A stretch of DNA of 64,000 nt, taken from contig NC_064672.1 of the NCBI RefSeq assembly GCF_023278565.1, positions 4,712,001-4,776,000 of the forward strand, in the 5' to 3' direction. The notes below the pieces were generated by a model. The model was not told where the DNA came from. It worked only from the letters and a program-made list of their open reading frames with translations, and did not search any database. Shown one piece after another: positions 50,209 through 61,600 of the stretch (within the stretch, counting starts at the first letter, position 1; every line of letters begins with the position of its first letter). This DNA is from Colletotrichum lupini. Taxonomy: Eukaryota > Ascomycota > Sordariomycetes > Glomerellales > Glomerellaceae. A program made the translations under genes and the position numbers.

Positions 50209-50572
50209 GCCGTGGAAAGGCTTGGTTGGAAAGGTAATGAAAACTGGGGCTTATTCCGGCGCAAATGTGTACATGACCTTGATGTAACTTTTTTCTTCTC
50301 GTTTCAAACATCACGTTGAATGATACCAATAACACAAAAACAATCAAAATTCTCCTGTCCTGTATGAGTGCTGTGAATGTGATGAATGATCCGACCAAGT
50401 CCAAAGCCGACGGCCGGAACGGAACGGCTTGCTCACGACGCCTTGATCCACTTCCCCGGCGCACCGCCGGCCGGCATCCTCGACAACCTCTCTTCTATTC
50501 GGCACGCCACGGCCAAGCAAGACAGCTAAACAATACAGCGAAGCTCCTCTCCCAGCACGTACGCCAAATGTC
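50209..50572. other. Convergent 3' region, aldehyde dehydrogenase / CYP52-like
   Basis: About 360 bp between converging stop codons. No further gene or structure was seen. Confidence 0.5.
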
Positions 50573-52312
50573 TTACGTCTCAGCAACCTTCAACCGACAC
50601 AACACCGCCTCGTTCCGATCAACCGGGCTCCCAGGCCCACAAACCACCGTAAAATTATGCCAATCTCTAGTGACATCAACATCCAACCCCTCCACAGCCT
50701 CATACCTCTGCGCCATCCTCGCAATCACGTAACCCGCCTCCGTCAGCGCGAGCTGCTGCCCGATACAAATCCTCGGCCCGCCGTTGAAAGGCACGAAATG
50801 CCACGCCGCGCTCGCGGACCCTCTCTTCGCCTCCCACCTCTCCGGCGCAAACTCATCCGCGTCCTCGCCCCAGAGATCCTTGCGCCGGTGGAGCACGTGC
50901 GTGCTGAAATTGACTTCCGTCCCCGCGGGCACGAAGATCGGGTCGGTGCCGCGGGGGCCGCCGCCGGCGGGGAGGGTCGTGTCGACGAGGGCGCGGCGGG
51001 AGTTGAAGGGGACTACTGAGTGGAGGCGGAGGGTTTCGGAGAGGATTGCTTGGAGGTAGGTGCACTGCTTCAGTGACGCGAACGTCATTGATGTTTCTGA
51101 AGGATCCATGGAAGAAGAGCAAGGTCCAAAGGTTGATGTTATCTCCGCGCGGAGCTTGGCGAACACGCGCGGGTTGCGAACGAGGCAGTACCAGACCCAA
51201 CTCATCAGCGAGGCGGTGGTATCCCGTCCCGCGGCGAGCAACCCCAACACCTGCTCGCCCACTTCTTCGTCCCCTCCCCCGCCGGCGCATCGTTCTCGGA
51301 GCACATCTAGGAAATCGTACCGCGCGAGGGAGGAACCCTGTGCTTTCGCCGCGTCCGAGGCGGCGACGGCGGCGTCGACGAAGGCGTGGAGCGTCGCTAC
51401 GCAGGAGCGCAGGTCGTTGTTCCCGTAGAGCCAGTAGAAGCTCCGGAGACGCATGCGCGTGCCGAGCACGACGAGGAGTTTTTCAAAGGCGTGGTTGAAG
51501 GCCGTTCCCGGGTGGGAGTTGTCGTTGTGAAGGCGGGCGGAGAGGGTGCGTGTGCTTTGGCCCAGGAAGAGTTCTGTTGCGGAGTCGAGGGTGAGGCAGG
51601 GGAACAGGGAGGCGAGGCTCACGGGGGCGGACCACGTTCCGTCTGCGGCGTTCGTGGTGGTGGTGGTGGTCCCCTTTTCGATACAGAGGAACAGCGTCTG
51701 GACGTGCGCCTCGAGCAGGTCCAGCCTGGAGACGTTGTCGCGGCTGAAGAGGGGCCTCATCACCTCCCTGGCGGAGCGCCACGCCGGTCCGTCGGCCGCG
51801 AAGATGCTTCGGCCCAGGACGGTCTTGAGGTTCGTGCTGCGGGCGAGGCCCATTCCAAAGTCGCGGAATTGCGTGGCGAGGAGGGCTTGGATGTTGCGCG
51901 GGTCGGCGGTGACGACGTTTGTTGTGCCGAGCAGGGACATGCGGAAGGTGTAGACGCCGCCGTTGGTGTTGGTGTTGGGTTCCATGTTGCTGTTGTTTCC
52001 GTCACCATTGCGACGGAGGGCCGCGAAGCGCGCGGCGACGTGGTCTGGCGTGCGCTGCTCGCGGTCGGCGCGGAGGGAGGCGAGGACGACGTCGAGGCCG
52101 AGGGGCCATTTTGAGGGCTCGAGGGGTGCTGGGTGACAGGAGAGGGCGCGGGCGCGTCTGGCGTGGGAGATGTTGTGGTGGAGGGTGAGGAGGTGGATGA
52201 TGAGCAGGAGGAGGGGGATGAGGGTATAGAGCGGGATGTTGTGAAGATGATGATGGAGTTTGAGACTTGGGAATTGGGCCATTGTGGTGATGGAGAATGT
52301 TCGAGATGCCAT
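50573..52312 (-). CDS. Cytochrome P450, CYP52-like (alkane / fatty-acid hydroxylase clan)
   Basis: Single-exon membrane P450 of 579 aa. An N-terminal anchor (LYTLIPLLLLIIHLLTL) is preceded by a His-rich segment. The I-helix motif is AGRDTTAS, the K-helix ETLR, then PERW, and the haem loop FNGGPRICIGQ with the ligand at about Cys516. The stretch from FNSRRALVDTTLP to VNFSTHVLHRRKDLWGEDADEF is characteristic of CYP52/CYP539-type enzymes, which hydroxylate alkanes and fatty acids at the omega end. A poly-Thr stretch (KGTTTTTTN) and a poly-Gly stretch lie in loops. The start at 52312 places the anchor near the N-terminus; an in-frame ATG 42 codons upstream would add a polar leader and is less likely. 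Convergent with the aldehyde dehydrogenase. Confidence 0.9.
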   Translation of the reverse strand: MASRTFSITTMAQFPSLKLHHHLHNIPLYTLIPLLLLIIHLLTLHHNISHARRARALSCHPAPLEPSKWPLGLDVVLASLRADREQRTPDHVAARFAALRRNGDGNNSNMEPNTNTNGGVYTFRMSLLGTTNVVTADPRNIQALLATQFRDFGMGLARSTNLKTVLGRSIFAADGPAWRSAREVMRPLFSRDNVSRLDLLEAHVQTLFLCIEKGTTTTTTNAADGTWSAPVSLASLFPCLTLDSATELFLGQSTRTLSARLHNDNSHPGTAFNHAFEKLLVVLGTRMRLRSFYWLYGNNDLRSCVATLHAFVDAAVAASDAAKAQGSSLARYDFLDVLRERCAGGGGDEEVGEQVLGLLAAGRDTTASLMSWVWYCLVRNPRVFAKLRAEITSTFGPCSSSMDPSETSMTFASLKQCTYLQAILSETLRLHSVVPFNSRRALVDTTLPAGGGPRGTDPIFVPAGTEVNFSTHVLHRRKDLWGEDADEFAPERWEAKRGSASAAWHFVPFNGGPRICIGQQLALTEAGYVIARMAQRYEAVEGLDVDVTRDWHNFTVVCGPGSPVDRNEAVLCRLKVAET

Positions 52313-53120
52313 GTTACGTTGAGTTTCTATCTGGGGTCTGCGGGATGCTTCAGCTGAGAGACGTACAATTGGTCTCTTACAGGCACGAGAACCTAGGATG
52401 CTATCATCGTCATCACCATTACAAAACTTCAGCTTCACGATGATTGCTGGCCATCTTAATGGGAAGCGTGTAACAAGACCCCTCCAGCGTCTGCGCAGTC
52501 ATTAGTCAAACGGTCAATATCACTCAACGTCTCTGACTCCGATCGACCCTCGGCCAACGTGCTCTAGAGGATGCTTGGCATTGGTCCGACAGCTTGAGCT
52601 GGTGGAAACGACATGGGAATCTAAGCAAAGGCTCCATCGCGCAGTGGAAGACGTCCCTGATCCGAGGACAGGGGATTTTGCAGACGAGAATGAACGGGGG
52701 AATGACACATGGGTACCCCCTGGATGCGGCCCGCTGACTCGGACGTCAACCATTCTGCTGGTAAGTGACAGCTCGGGGGGTCGACACTACGGGGCGATTG
52801 ACTCGCTTTCATGAAGATGAACTCGTGCAATCATTTATGATGTATTTGAAAGAGGATTTTGTCGTTGTGGTAACATGAGTGTGATTTGTCGTTCTCGTGG
52901 ACGGGAGAGCGAAACGTTGGCTGTGGGCTTAGGAAAAAGTGCAAGAAATAATTGGCAATAGAATCATGTCAATAATTCATATCTCATAATGGCAAGGTGA
53001 TTGTCTTTAAGTCGATTATCTGTATGATGAGACTACACAGTCCATAATAACCCTCCCATGAATTAGCAAGCCTGGGCGATGTATTTTGGGCATCGGTTTG
53101 ACTGATGCTTAAAAAAGGCT
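52313..53120. promoter_or_regulatory. Intergenic region upstream of CYP52-like
   Basis: About 800 bp between two minus-strand P450 genes. It should hold the promoter of the CYP52-like gene and the 3' UTR of the CYP65-like gene. No gene was seen. Confidence 0.4.
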
Positions 53121-54876
53121 TCAAGTAGCTGTTCTAGGGCGTAACCTGATCATCAAAGGGACCTTCTCCCACATAATATACGTTCCCTGTTTGCTCCACC
53201 AATCTTCGGCAGGATTCTCGAGCTCAAAGTCGAAATTCCAAATCATCTTTGCCATAGTCAGACTCATCTCGGCGAACGCCATGCTGAAGGATCGTCAGCG
53301 TCTACCTCTTGACTTTTGTGAGGTATCTCTTCCTGAGGGGGGGGGGGGAGGAGAGACTCACGCTCTTCCGATACAAATATGTTGCCCATATGAAAACGGT
53401 TGGACTGCCGCCCGATCATCGTTGGCAAATTCAGACTCGGGGCCCAGCTCAAGCCATCTCTCAGGAATGAACTCTCGAGCTCGGCGGAAGTTATGCTCAG
53501 AGTGTCCCGCCGCAAACTGGTTCACCGCAACAGCATAGCCGCCAGGAACCCATCCGCCATCAATCACCTCGCCCTCCCCCGGAACCCATCGAGGCAGGGA
53601 GCCCGGCGTGGGAGGGTACAACCGCATGCCCTCGTCGATACACGCGCGGAGGTACCTACAATTCTGCGCAGCAACCATAGTGATCTCCTTCTGCGTGCTA
53701 AACTTGCCGCGAATCTCCGCCTTTACCTTTTCGAGCTTCCCCGGGTTGTGAAGTAGCAGGTACGTGAGGCCAGACATGCCACCGGCGGTGGTGCCGCTGC
53801 CGGCGACGATGAAGGTGCCCGCCAGCATCGTCAGCTCAATATTGGTGAGCTTATTACCCTCCTCCGGGTTATCAAGGATGTAGGACATAAAGTCCTTGCC
53901 CGGGTTCTTGGCCTCGATGCGCTGTCGGACTTTGACCTCCGTCATGGCGATGTGCTTGCGGCGGGACTCGGTCACGCGGCGCGGTGCGATCCAGGTGAGG
54001 AGGTCGAAGACGCCGTATTGTACTGTTAGTTGGATCCAGACGTAGGCTTTGGCGCGCGTATTGATGAGGCGGAGCCAGGGCTGGTCGGCGTTGTTGAGGC
54101 AATTTTCAGAAGTGCCGAAGGCGAGATCTGCTTGGACAGCTTGTCAAATAGGAAACAGGGCTGATGGATCTTCACGAGGGTTCGAATGTGCTGTGAAGGC
54201 AACAGTAACGTACCATTGAGAATGTCGAAAGCGAGAAGATTAAACCAGGTAGAGATGTCCACGGCACCCTCTTTGCAAACCTTCTTGAGTTGGCTTACGA
54301 GAGTATCCGTATAATTCTGAAAGTAGTACTCCTGTTCACGCAACGCGCGCTCAGAAAACGCCGGTTTGATAGCGCGCCTGAGCTTCGCGTGTCCCGCCTG
54401 ATCCTCCGTCATCAGCGTCTTGCGACCTCCCATGGTCGGCGGCGCGATGCCGCGGCCGTCGAGGGCTTTTGGGAACTCGCTGGGCGTGCGCTGTCCGTAA
54501 ATCTTCTTCCACGCCGTGGAGCTCGTGTAGGAAAGCTCGTCGGGCGCGATGCGGACGACGGGCCCGTATTGGTCATGGAGCTCACGGATGCGCCAGGAGA
54601 TGCGGCCCTTCATGTTAACATAGTTCCATGGCAGGCGAGAGATGGCCCAGAGTTTGGGGCCTGGGTAGTGTCGGAGCGGGCTGACGTAGAGGTAGTAGAA
54701 GCTTCTGCAGAAGATGTATATCGCGATCTGGAGGATTGATGAGTTTTCGTTCTGAGAGGATCGTTGGGTACTGAACTTACTAGACAGAGAGAGGTGATAG
54801 CAATGTTGAAAGCCGAGAAAGCTGGTAACTTGCTCAGGTGAGCTCGAACCTGCTCAGGTAAGTTGACCGAGACCAT
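53121..54876 (-). CDS. Cytochrome P450, CYP65-like (isotrichodermin C-15 hydroxylase type)
   Basis: Four exons (54876-54781, 54727-54214, 54127-53362, 53283-53121) join in frame to 512 aa. An N-terminal membrane segment spans about residues 20-45. Then come YPGPKLWAISRLPW, DELSYTSSTAWKKIYG, the I-helix GSGTTAGG, K-helix EGMRLYPP, PERW, and the haem loop FSYGQHICIGR with the ligand at about Cys455. The loop is split from the following AMAFAEM by the last intron. This subfamily is common in polyketide and terpenoid clusters, where it hydroxylates or epoxidises the skeleton. It shares a divergent promoter with the FAD oxidase and lies 3.8 kb from the polyketide synthase. A C-rich stretch (plus-strand poly-G) lies in the last intron at about 53338-53349. 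Tailoring of the polyketide is inferred from position. Confidence 0.92.
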
Positions 54877-55861
54877 CGTGATGATTGAAGATCCCTTGAC
54901 TTGACCACGGTGTCAGCACTTGTTTGAGCCAGATTATCTGCATCGCCTTCAACATCAAGAAAGCATCTCGGGTCTTGACCACCGAGCTTGGCTCCTTTAC
55001 TCATAGCTATGGTGGAGAGCTGATCGGAGCGCGTTCCGCTGCAGCACGAACATGACGAGGCTTTCCGCGTGTGACGGGTCCAGGGGTGTCATGAGATGAA
55101 GTGAGTAGTCAAAGCAAGCCTGCCAATAAGAAAACAACGTTGTTGCACGTTCTCAAGGACCCGCATCGAGTCATCGTGGGATCCATCGTAGAGGAACGCG
55201 ATAAGAAGGTCGCTGCGGTTTCCGAGGGCTCGATTCATGCTGAGCGGGCCGCGATGCTAGGGACTCCCTGACTGCCACCTCTAACCCCCTGTAGGTCGGG
55301 CCGGGCTGCTCAATGAATGCCGAATCTGTCGTCCAGGAACGGAAGTCTTGTATTGGACTAGCTGCAGGAGAGAACCTTATATCCCGAGACATCCTGGAGC
55401 CGGCCCCACGAAAGAGCACGAGTCAATGCTTGTTTAGAAAACAAGCTCATTACCCCGGTCTTGGCCGTTGAGTCTAGGACCTCGAAGTTCGAGGGGTTGG
55501 GTTCACGTAGACCTGAGAACCCCAATTGGTTTCATCCACAGCACGTGGGAACGGTCTGCCAATGAGGAATCTTGCATCCTGAATCTTCTGCTCTGCGATA
55601 GTAGGAAAATTGCACTCTCATTGCGCCCATAGGTGTTTCTATAGACCCTTGAGTTGGCGAGGGAGATGTTGGGAACTTGGCGGAATTAAGCCGACGGTTC
55701 CCTTAGAGAAAGGACCATGATTTACTCGAATTATGATGCGTCCGAAACCGGCTTCCAAGCCATGTTCAAGCAACCTGACGGACAATTGCTATCAAATTTG
55801 ACAAAAGTTCTGGTCGCCAGCCTGGAGACGACTTCACGTCAGATTTCAAAACATTAGCACC
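54877..55861. promoter_or_regulatory. Divergent promoter region, CYP65-like / FAD oxidase
   Basis: About 985 bp between divergent starts, so both genes are probably controlled from here. It contains the CGG-N7-CCG element listed separately, plus other CGG/CCG pairs with different spacing (for example N8 at about 55025). No gene was seen. Confidence 0.45.
55671..55702. promoter_or_regulatory. Palindrome with CGG-N7-CCG core
   Basis: GGGAAC at 55671-55676 and GTTCCC at 55697-55702 form an inverted repeat. Centred inside it, within half a base, are CGG at 55681-55683 and CCG at 55691-55693, seven bases apart. CGG inverted repeats with fixed spacing are the usual target of dimeric Zn(II)2Cys6 regulators. 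It lies 160 bp upstream of the FAD oxidase start. Confidence 0.45.
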
Positions 55862-57578
55862 ATGATGAGAAGAACGAGCCCTGAGACCATCCGAGAAGAA
55901 CTGAGGCCTAGAATCTCAGCCGGAGCCTGCATCCACCTCACCGAATCCGAAGAGTTTGCTAAATCAAACCTGCGATTCACAGACTATGAGCGTCCGGTAA
56001 GGCCGGAGCAAGCATTGTCCAAAAGACTCACGCTGACTACGGCATAGACGTATCTTGCGGCTGTTGAGCCGGCGTGCGAAGAGGATGTGATTCAAGTCAT
56101 GAAATATGCCCGAGAAAAAGACATTCCGTTCGCGCCTCGATCAGGACACCATGCTGTCACTACGACGATGCGGCACCTAAAAGACGGGATCCTCATCGAC
56201 ATGCGTCCGCTGAACAAGTTAGAATTTGACGCCGAAAAGCAGCAAGTTACCGTCGGCGGAGGCGTCATAACGGACAACTTTGTCAAGTACCTTGAGTCGG
56301 TTGGGATGGAAGTTAGTAAGTAATTAGTCGATGCTGAGTATCAAATCTTCAAGATGCATGCTAATATCGCGGCAGACGTTGGGTCCTGCCCGACCACGGG
56401 TGTCATAGGAGTCGCATTCGGAGCCGGTCTCGGCTGTCTTCAAGGCAAATATGGCTTCTTGCACGACAACATGGTATCTTGTAAGATGGTGCTCGCCGAC
56501 GGTAGCGTTGTTCTGGTATCCGAGAATTCCAACCCCGAATTGTTCTGGGCTATCCGCGGAGCTGGGCACAACTTTGGCATCGCGCTAGAGGCCACGTTTC
56601 GCGTATATCCACAGGCAAACAAGGGCATACACTGTACTTGGGACCTGGAGTATACTGTTGAGCAGTGTGATTCTGTCTTTGAGACACTCAACAGCGTTCA
56701 TGAAGTGATGCCAGCCAATTTGGCCATCTTCGTGCTGTGGGTTCGCCAGAGCGAGGATGGAAGAAAGGTCAAGAGTCTTTATCCTGCCGCGGAAAAGCAA
56801 GGCTGACATGTCTGCACAGCATCATATACTCGTCAATCTGGTTTGGTCTGGTCCCGAAACCGAGGCAGATCCATGGATTCAACGGTTCAAGAACCTAAAC
56901 CCCGTTATCAACAGCGGGAAAGTAACCACAACATGGGCTGATCTCCCATGGAAAACATACAAAGGCATGAACAACGTTCTCAGTAAGCCAGAGGTCTGGT
57001 CTAAAGCGCCTTACAAGATGATGGGGGCTGCTTGCGTCGAGAAGTTCGACCTCAAGACCACCCGGGCATTCTTCGAGAGTGTCAGGTCCATGAACGAAGA
57101 ATGGGCGGGCAAGGGCTTCTTCGGGGCCATGTTCGAATGTTTGCCCCACCAAAAAGTACGAGAGCTACCCAGCGAAGCGACGGCATTCCCTTGGCGCGGG
57201 GGATCGAATCATTTCTTGTGAGTCGATGCTAAATGATGTTATTGCTTTACCTCGTGACGAGAAGCGCTGACTTGCATGGACAGAATGCTCATGGCGACGC
57301 CGTTGAAGCTTGAGTTTAAACCAAAGTTCGAGGAGCACCTTGACCGGTGGAAGAAGGAGTTCATCGCAACGTCGGGCTATGGTCGACTGCAGCAGTACGT
57401 GAACTATGGCAACACGACAACTACGATGAAGGATCCTCCAGAAGCGTTGTATGGTTATGAGCCTTGGAGGCTAGAGAAGTTGCGTGCCTTGAAGCAGCGT
57501 TACGACCCCGACAATGTGTTTTGCTGGTACCAGCCTTTGGTAGAGCCCGAAGCTTCAGATGTAGTAAATGTCGCTTGA
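55862..57578 (+). CDS. FAD-linked oxidase, berberine-bridge-enzyme-like
   Basis: Flavoprotein oxidase of the PCMH/BBE group, typical of secondary-metabolite clusters, where it catalyses oxidation or ring closure. Five exons (55862-55996, 56048-56315, 56376-56767, 56820-57217, 57284-57578) give 495 aa. The FAD-binding fold shows RSGHHAV; His80 aligns with the FAD-linking histidine of RSGGH in relatives. GSCPTTGV has Cys139 at the position of the second covalent FAD attachment in bicovalent enzymes. [12 protein letters not shown], then [20 protein letters not shown] and the C-terminal [16 protein letters not shown] motif follow. No signal peptide is seen, unlike many secreted members. Two adjacent ATG codons open the frame. 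Divergent from the CYP65-like P450. Confidence 0.92.
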
Positions 57579-57684
57579 CATTTTGATATTTTCTTTCAAA
57601 GTCCCTTGTGGATCTATCAATCGGAAGGGTTTCAAATTTTACTGCATGTATGATACCAAGACTCAGATGCGCAACAACCCCCCT

Positions 57685-57711
57685 CCCCCCCCCCCCCCCC
57701 CAAAAAAAAAA
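57685..57711. repeat. C17-A10 homopolymer pair
   Basis: A run of about 17 C directly followed by about 10 A, just 3' of the oxidase gene. Such runs are prone to length errors in sequencing. Confidence 0.75.
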
Positions 57712-58194
57712 GCTGTCTGGCAACGGAGAGCAAGTAATAGGTGTCCGTAGTTTGAAGGCCAACTACACGCTCCGCAATCGGACCCGGGGTAAATGCGCAT
57801 TCGGCCGAGATGATTCGTATTTTCTGAACGCCTCGGGGACGGGCCTGGATTACTCCTCGTGTTCATTCATACGGAATTCAGCCGGCAAGACGCGTAATGA
57901 ATACATTGTAGCGATGCCGGCGGCAACTCGTCCGGGCAAATCCTCTTCACAAGGACAAACAAAAGAGCCCACGTGCTGTGAGATTTGTTGTAAAGACTCA
58001 ATTGTATCAGCATGGGTATGATTATTCGCCAATCGCTCCAGGGTGCAGCTCTGCTATGATAACCTGAGACCCGAGTCAGCGGCACCACAAGTGCTCCGCA
58101 ATACAATATCAGATGTGAGGCCCATCTATCAGGGATCCATTACAGCCGCCCCCTTGATGACCGGGGCCGGTTGCTGTTGAATCCATAAGTCCCC

Positions 58195-58207
58195 CGGATT
58201 CTTCCCG
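58195..58207. promoter_or_regulatory. CGG-N7-CCG element upstream of the polyketide synthase
   Basis: CGG at 58195-58197 and CCG at 58205-58207 are separated by seven bases, 472 bp upstream of the synthase start. This is the same spacing as the element in the P450/oxidase promoter, suggesting one Zn(II)2Cys6 regulator for the locus. Confidence 0.4.
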
Positions 58208-58678
58208 TACTTGGCAGGACCCTGGGCGATCGGGATGTGAAAACGCTCCGGCCAGAACATACACAAGCGTCTCTTCTATAGTGTTGGGCCATCACCGCTT
58301 TGCGTAGTCCCGCTGCGCCCAATATTGGAGGACAGGAGGCCACTGGCAACGTGTCTGTAGGATACGATGGTATTGGATAACTTGTATTGTCTAGATGGAG
58401 CCCTTCGGACTCTGGTCGAGGCAAGCATCTTCGCTCTTATCTGATGGCATGGATGGACTTCACCGAGATATTGCTATTGTGGAAGGAAATGCGGATTACT
58501 CCGATCGAGATCGTTGGAGGCAGACATATGACACCTTGAGCTCTTGCTGTTTTTCTTCGTTTGCTCTTTGATTCTCCCTGACTTTCTCGTCCTAGCCAAA
58601 TCCTTCCACAATTCTCCCAAGATACCCAAGCGCTATACTTATTAGTAATTCTCCTTCTATTGCCCCTTGTTACACACG

Positions 58679-61600
58679 ATGCCGTTCATCGACGAGCCCA
58701 CCCGTGCTGAAAGCACATGTCAGCCCATTGCCATCATTGGTATTGGCTTGAGAGCACCCGGCGATGCCTCTGATCCGGAGAAGTTCTGGCAGATGCTCTT
58801 GGACGCTCGCTCTGCGCGATCCGAGATTCCCAAGGATCGCTACAACGTTGACGGCTTTTACCATCCCGACCCTGAAAGACTGGGAAGCATCCAGCCCAGG
58901 TAAGCTCGATCTTTGAGAATCCCTTCAAACTTATCGTCTCATCGTTCTTTCAAGGCATGCGCACTTCTTAAAACAGGACTTCAAGGTTTTTGACGCACCA
59001 TTCTTCTCTGTCACACCTAAGGAAGCCAAGGCCATGGATCCGACGCACCGGATGCTTCTTGAAGCAACTTACGAGGGCTTTGAGAATGGTAAGTCTATGG
59101 TGGTCTAGCAAACCTGAACGAATACCCCGTTTACTAATTGTGCGTTAGCTGGTCTGAGACTGGAAGACGTCTCGGGAACTCAAACATCTTGCTACATTGG
59201 TACCTTCACCGGAGACTTCCCCAACCTGCAAGCTCGTGACAATGAAGGGCCCTCTATCTATCGTGAGTAATCATTTCTGTCACGTCATGTTCTATTATTG
59301 CCATTCTGATGCCTCGTCAAAGATGCCACCGGTCTCTCTTCCTCCCTTGCCTCGAATCGGCTTTCGTGGTTCTACAACCTGAGGGGCCCCTCAATGACCA
59401 TCGACACTGCATGCTCGTCTAGTCTAACGGCCTTCCATCTGGCTTGCCAGAGCATACGTACAGGAGAGGCAGAGATGGTAAGTGACAATGGAGCATATGG
59501 AAGAGATCTCACTCCAGAGCAAAGTAACTGCTGACACAGAACTTTCGCAACAGAGCGTTGTTGCTGGTGCCAATCTCATGTTCGGCCCAGACATGTCTAT
59601 TTTGCTCGGTGCCGCCAAAATTCTCTCTCCCGAGGGAAAGTCCAAGATGTGGGATGCGAACGCCAACGGATTCGCTCGCGGAGAAGGGTTTGGCGTCACA
59701 ATTCTCAAGCCCTTGGATGCCGCGCTTCGCGACGGCGACACCGTTCGCGCTGTTGTGCTGGCCTCAGCAGCGAATGAGGACGGAAGGACCCCTGGTATCT
59801 CGCTGCCAAACAGCGAAGCTCAGCAGGAACTCATCCGCACTGCGTACCGCAAAGCTGGAGTTGATCCCGCGGAGACCGGCTACGTTGAGGCACACGGCAC
59901 GGGAACGCAAGCCGGCGACCCTCTGGAAGCACGTGCTATTCTCAAGACGATAGGAGACCAGCCCAGCCGCAAGTCCGAGCTGTACGTTGGCTCGGTGAAG
60001 AGTACGTTTTCCTCCATTTACTACCTCTTTTCAACAGTTACTAAGAAATTTCTCAGCCAACATCGGTCATTTGGAGGGTGCTGCTGGTGTAGCTGGTGTT
60101 ATTAAGGCTGCCTTGGCCGTCGAAAGGGGATTTATCCCTCAGAACTTGTGGCAAGTTCTACTTCCGGAAAACTTCATATCGAACATCTTACTGATGCATG
60201 TCCCTGCAGGTTCGAAGAACTCAACCCCCAGATCGAGCTATCAGATAACGTCAAGATTCCCACAACTCTCACTGTGTGGCCTCATAGCGGCCCAAGACGT
60301 GCTAGCATCAACTCTTTTGGTTTTGGAGGAGCCAACGCTCATGTCATCCTTGAAGATGCCGCATCCTACCTCCTCCGTCATGGTCTCTCAGGACGTCATG
60401 CGACAGTTTCCAAGCCAAGACTACCTCAATCTACTTCCAGCAATGCCAGCGATGTCGGCTCTGAAAGCGAGACCACCAGCAGCATCAGCCCAGAAGAGCC
60501 CTGCTCCAAGCTCTTCGTGCTTTCCGCGAATGATCAAGAGGGTGTCAAACGCAACGTTGGAAGGATAATCGACTACCTTGCCTCCAAAACCTCTGGCCAA
60601 CCGCTCTCAATGACCGATCTTGCCTACACCCTCTCTTCGAAACGGAAAACTTTACCCTGGAAGTCTTTCGCAATTGCTTCCGACATCAACAGCCTTTACC
60701 AGAGTCTTGAGACTATCCCCGCCGTTGTTCGATCGTTCAACTCGTCTGTGCCGGGTGTCGCCTTCGTATTCACTGGCCAAGGAGCCCAGTACTTCAAGAT
60801 GGGCAAAGGCCTCTCCGTATACAAGGCTTTCAGAGACAGCATGCTGCGCTCTGAGACGATCCTCAAGTCTCTTGGCTGCACCTGGACTTTGACCGAAGAA
60901 CTGGATCGCCCCGAAGCCGAATGCAACCTACGCTGGACGGAGTACAGCCAGCCAGCATGCACTGCCTTGCAAGTCGCGCTCGTTGATCTTGCCAAGGAAT
61001 GGGGTGTTAAGCCTGTCGCCGTTGTTGGTCACTCTAGCGGAGAGATCGGAGCCGCCTACTGTGCAGGCTTCATCGATCATGAGGCGGCGGTGAAAATTGC
61101 GTGGCTAAGAGGTCAGGTTTCTCAGACTGTCTCCAAGAACGGCGGCATGTTGGCCGTGTCCGCAAGCGCCGAGAGCGTCAGCGAGTACCTTCAATCCCTC
61201 AAGCTCGGAAAGGCCATCGTTGGCTGTATCAACAGTCCCAAGGCTTGCACAATCTCTGGAGACGATGCTGCTATCGGCGAATTACAGGAGATTCTGAAGG
61301 AAGCGCAGATTCCATGCCCTCGTTTGCCCATGGATGTGGCATATCATTCTTTCCACATGGAAGCCGCGCGAGAGAGATATGAGACTGCTCTGGCTGGCAT
61401 ACCCCACCGGTCTTCTGACATTCCCATGTTCTCTTCTGTGACAGGAAAGCTTGTCACTTCTGAGAAAATGACACCTTCTTAATGGGTGGACAACTTGGTT
61501 TCTCCCGTCAATTTCGTGGGTGCCGTTCGTTCTCTCTTGCACCATGCGCAAGGCAAAGTCCGATCTCACGACAGATCTGCTTTTGCTAGTGTTTTTCTCG

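Larger units (their letters stand above)
57579..58678. promoter_or_regulatory. Promoter region of the polyketide synthase
   Basis: About 1.1 kb between the oxidase stop and the synthase start. It holds a C17-A10 tract at 57685-57711 and a CGG-N7-CCG element at 58195-58207. No gene was recognised. Confidence 0.45.

Noticed and set aside
61440..61560. Possible intron spanning the TAA in the synthase
   Set aside because: Available GT and AG dinucleotides lack good donor and branch signals, and using them would remove the conserved AT segment after the stop.
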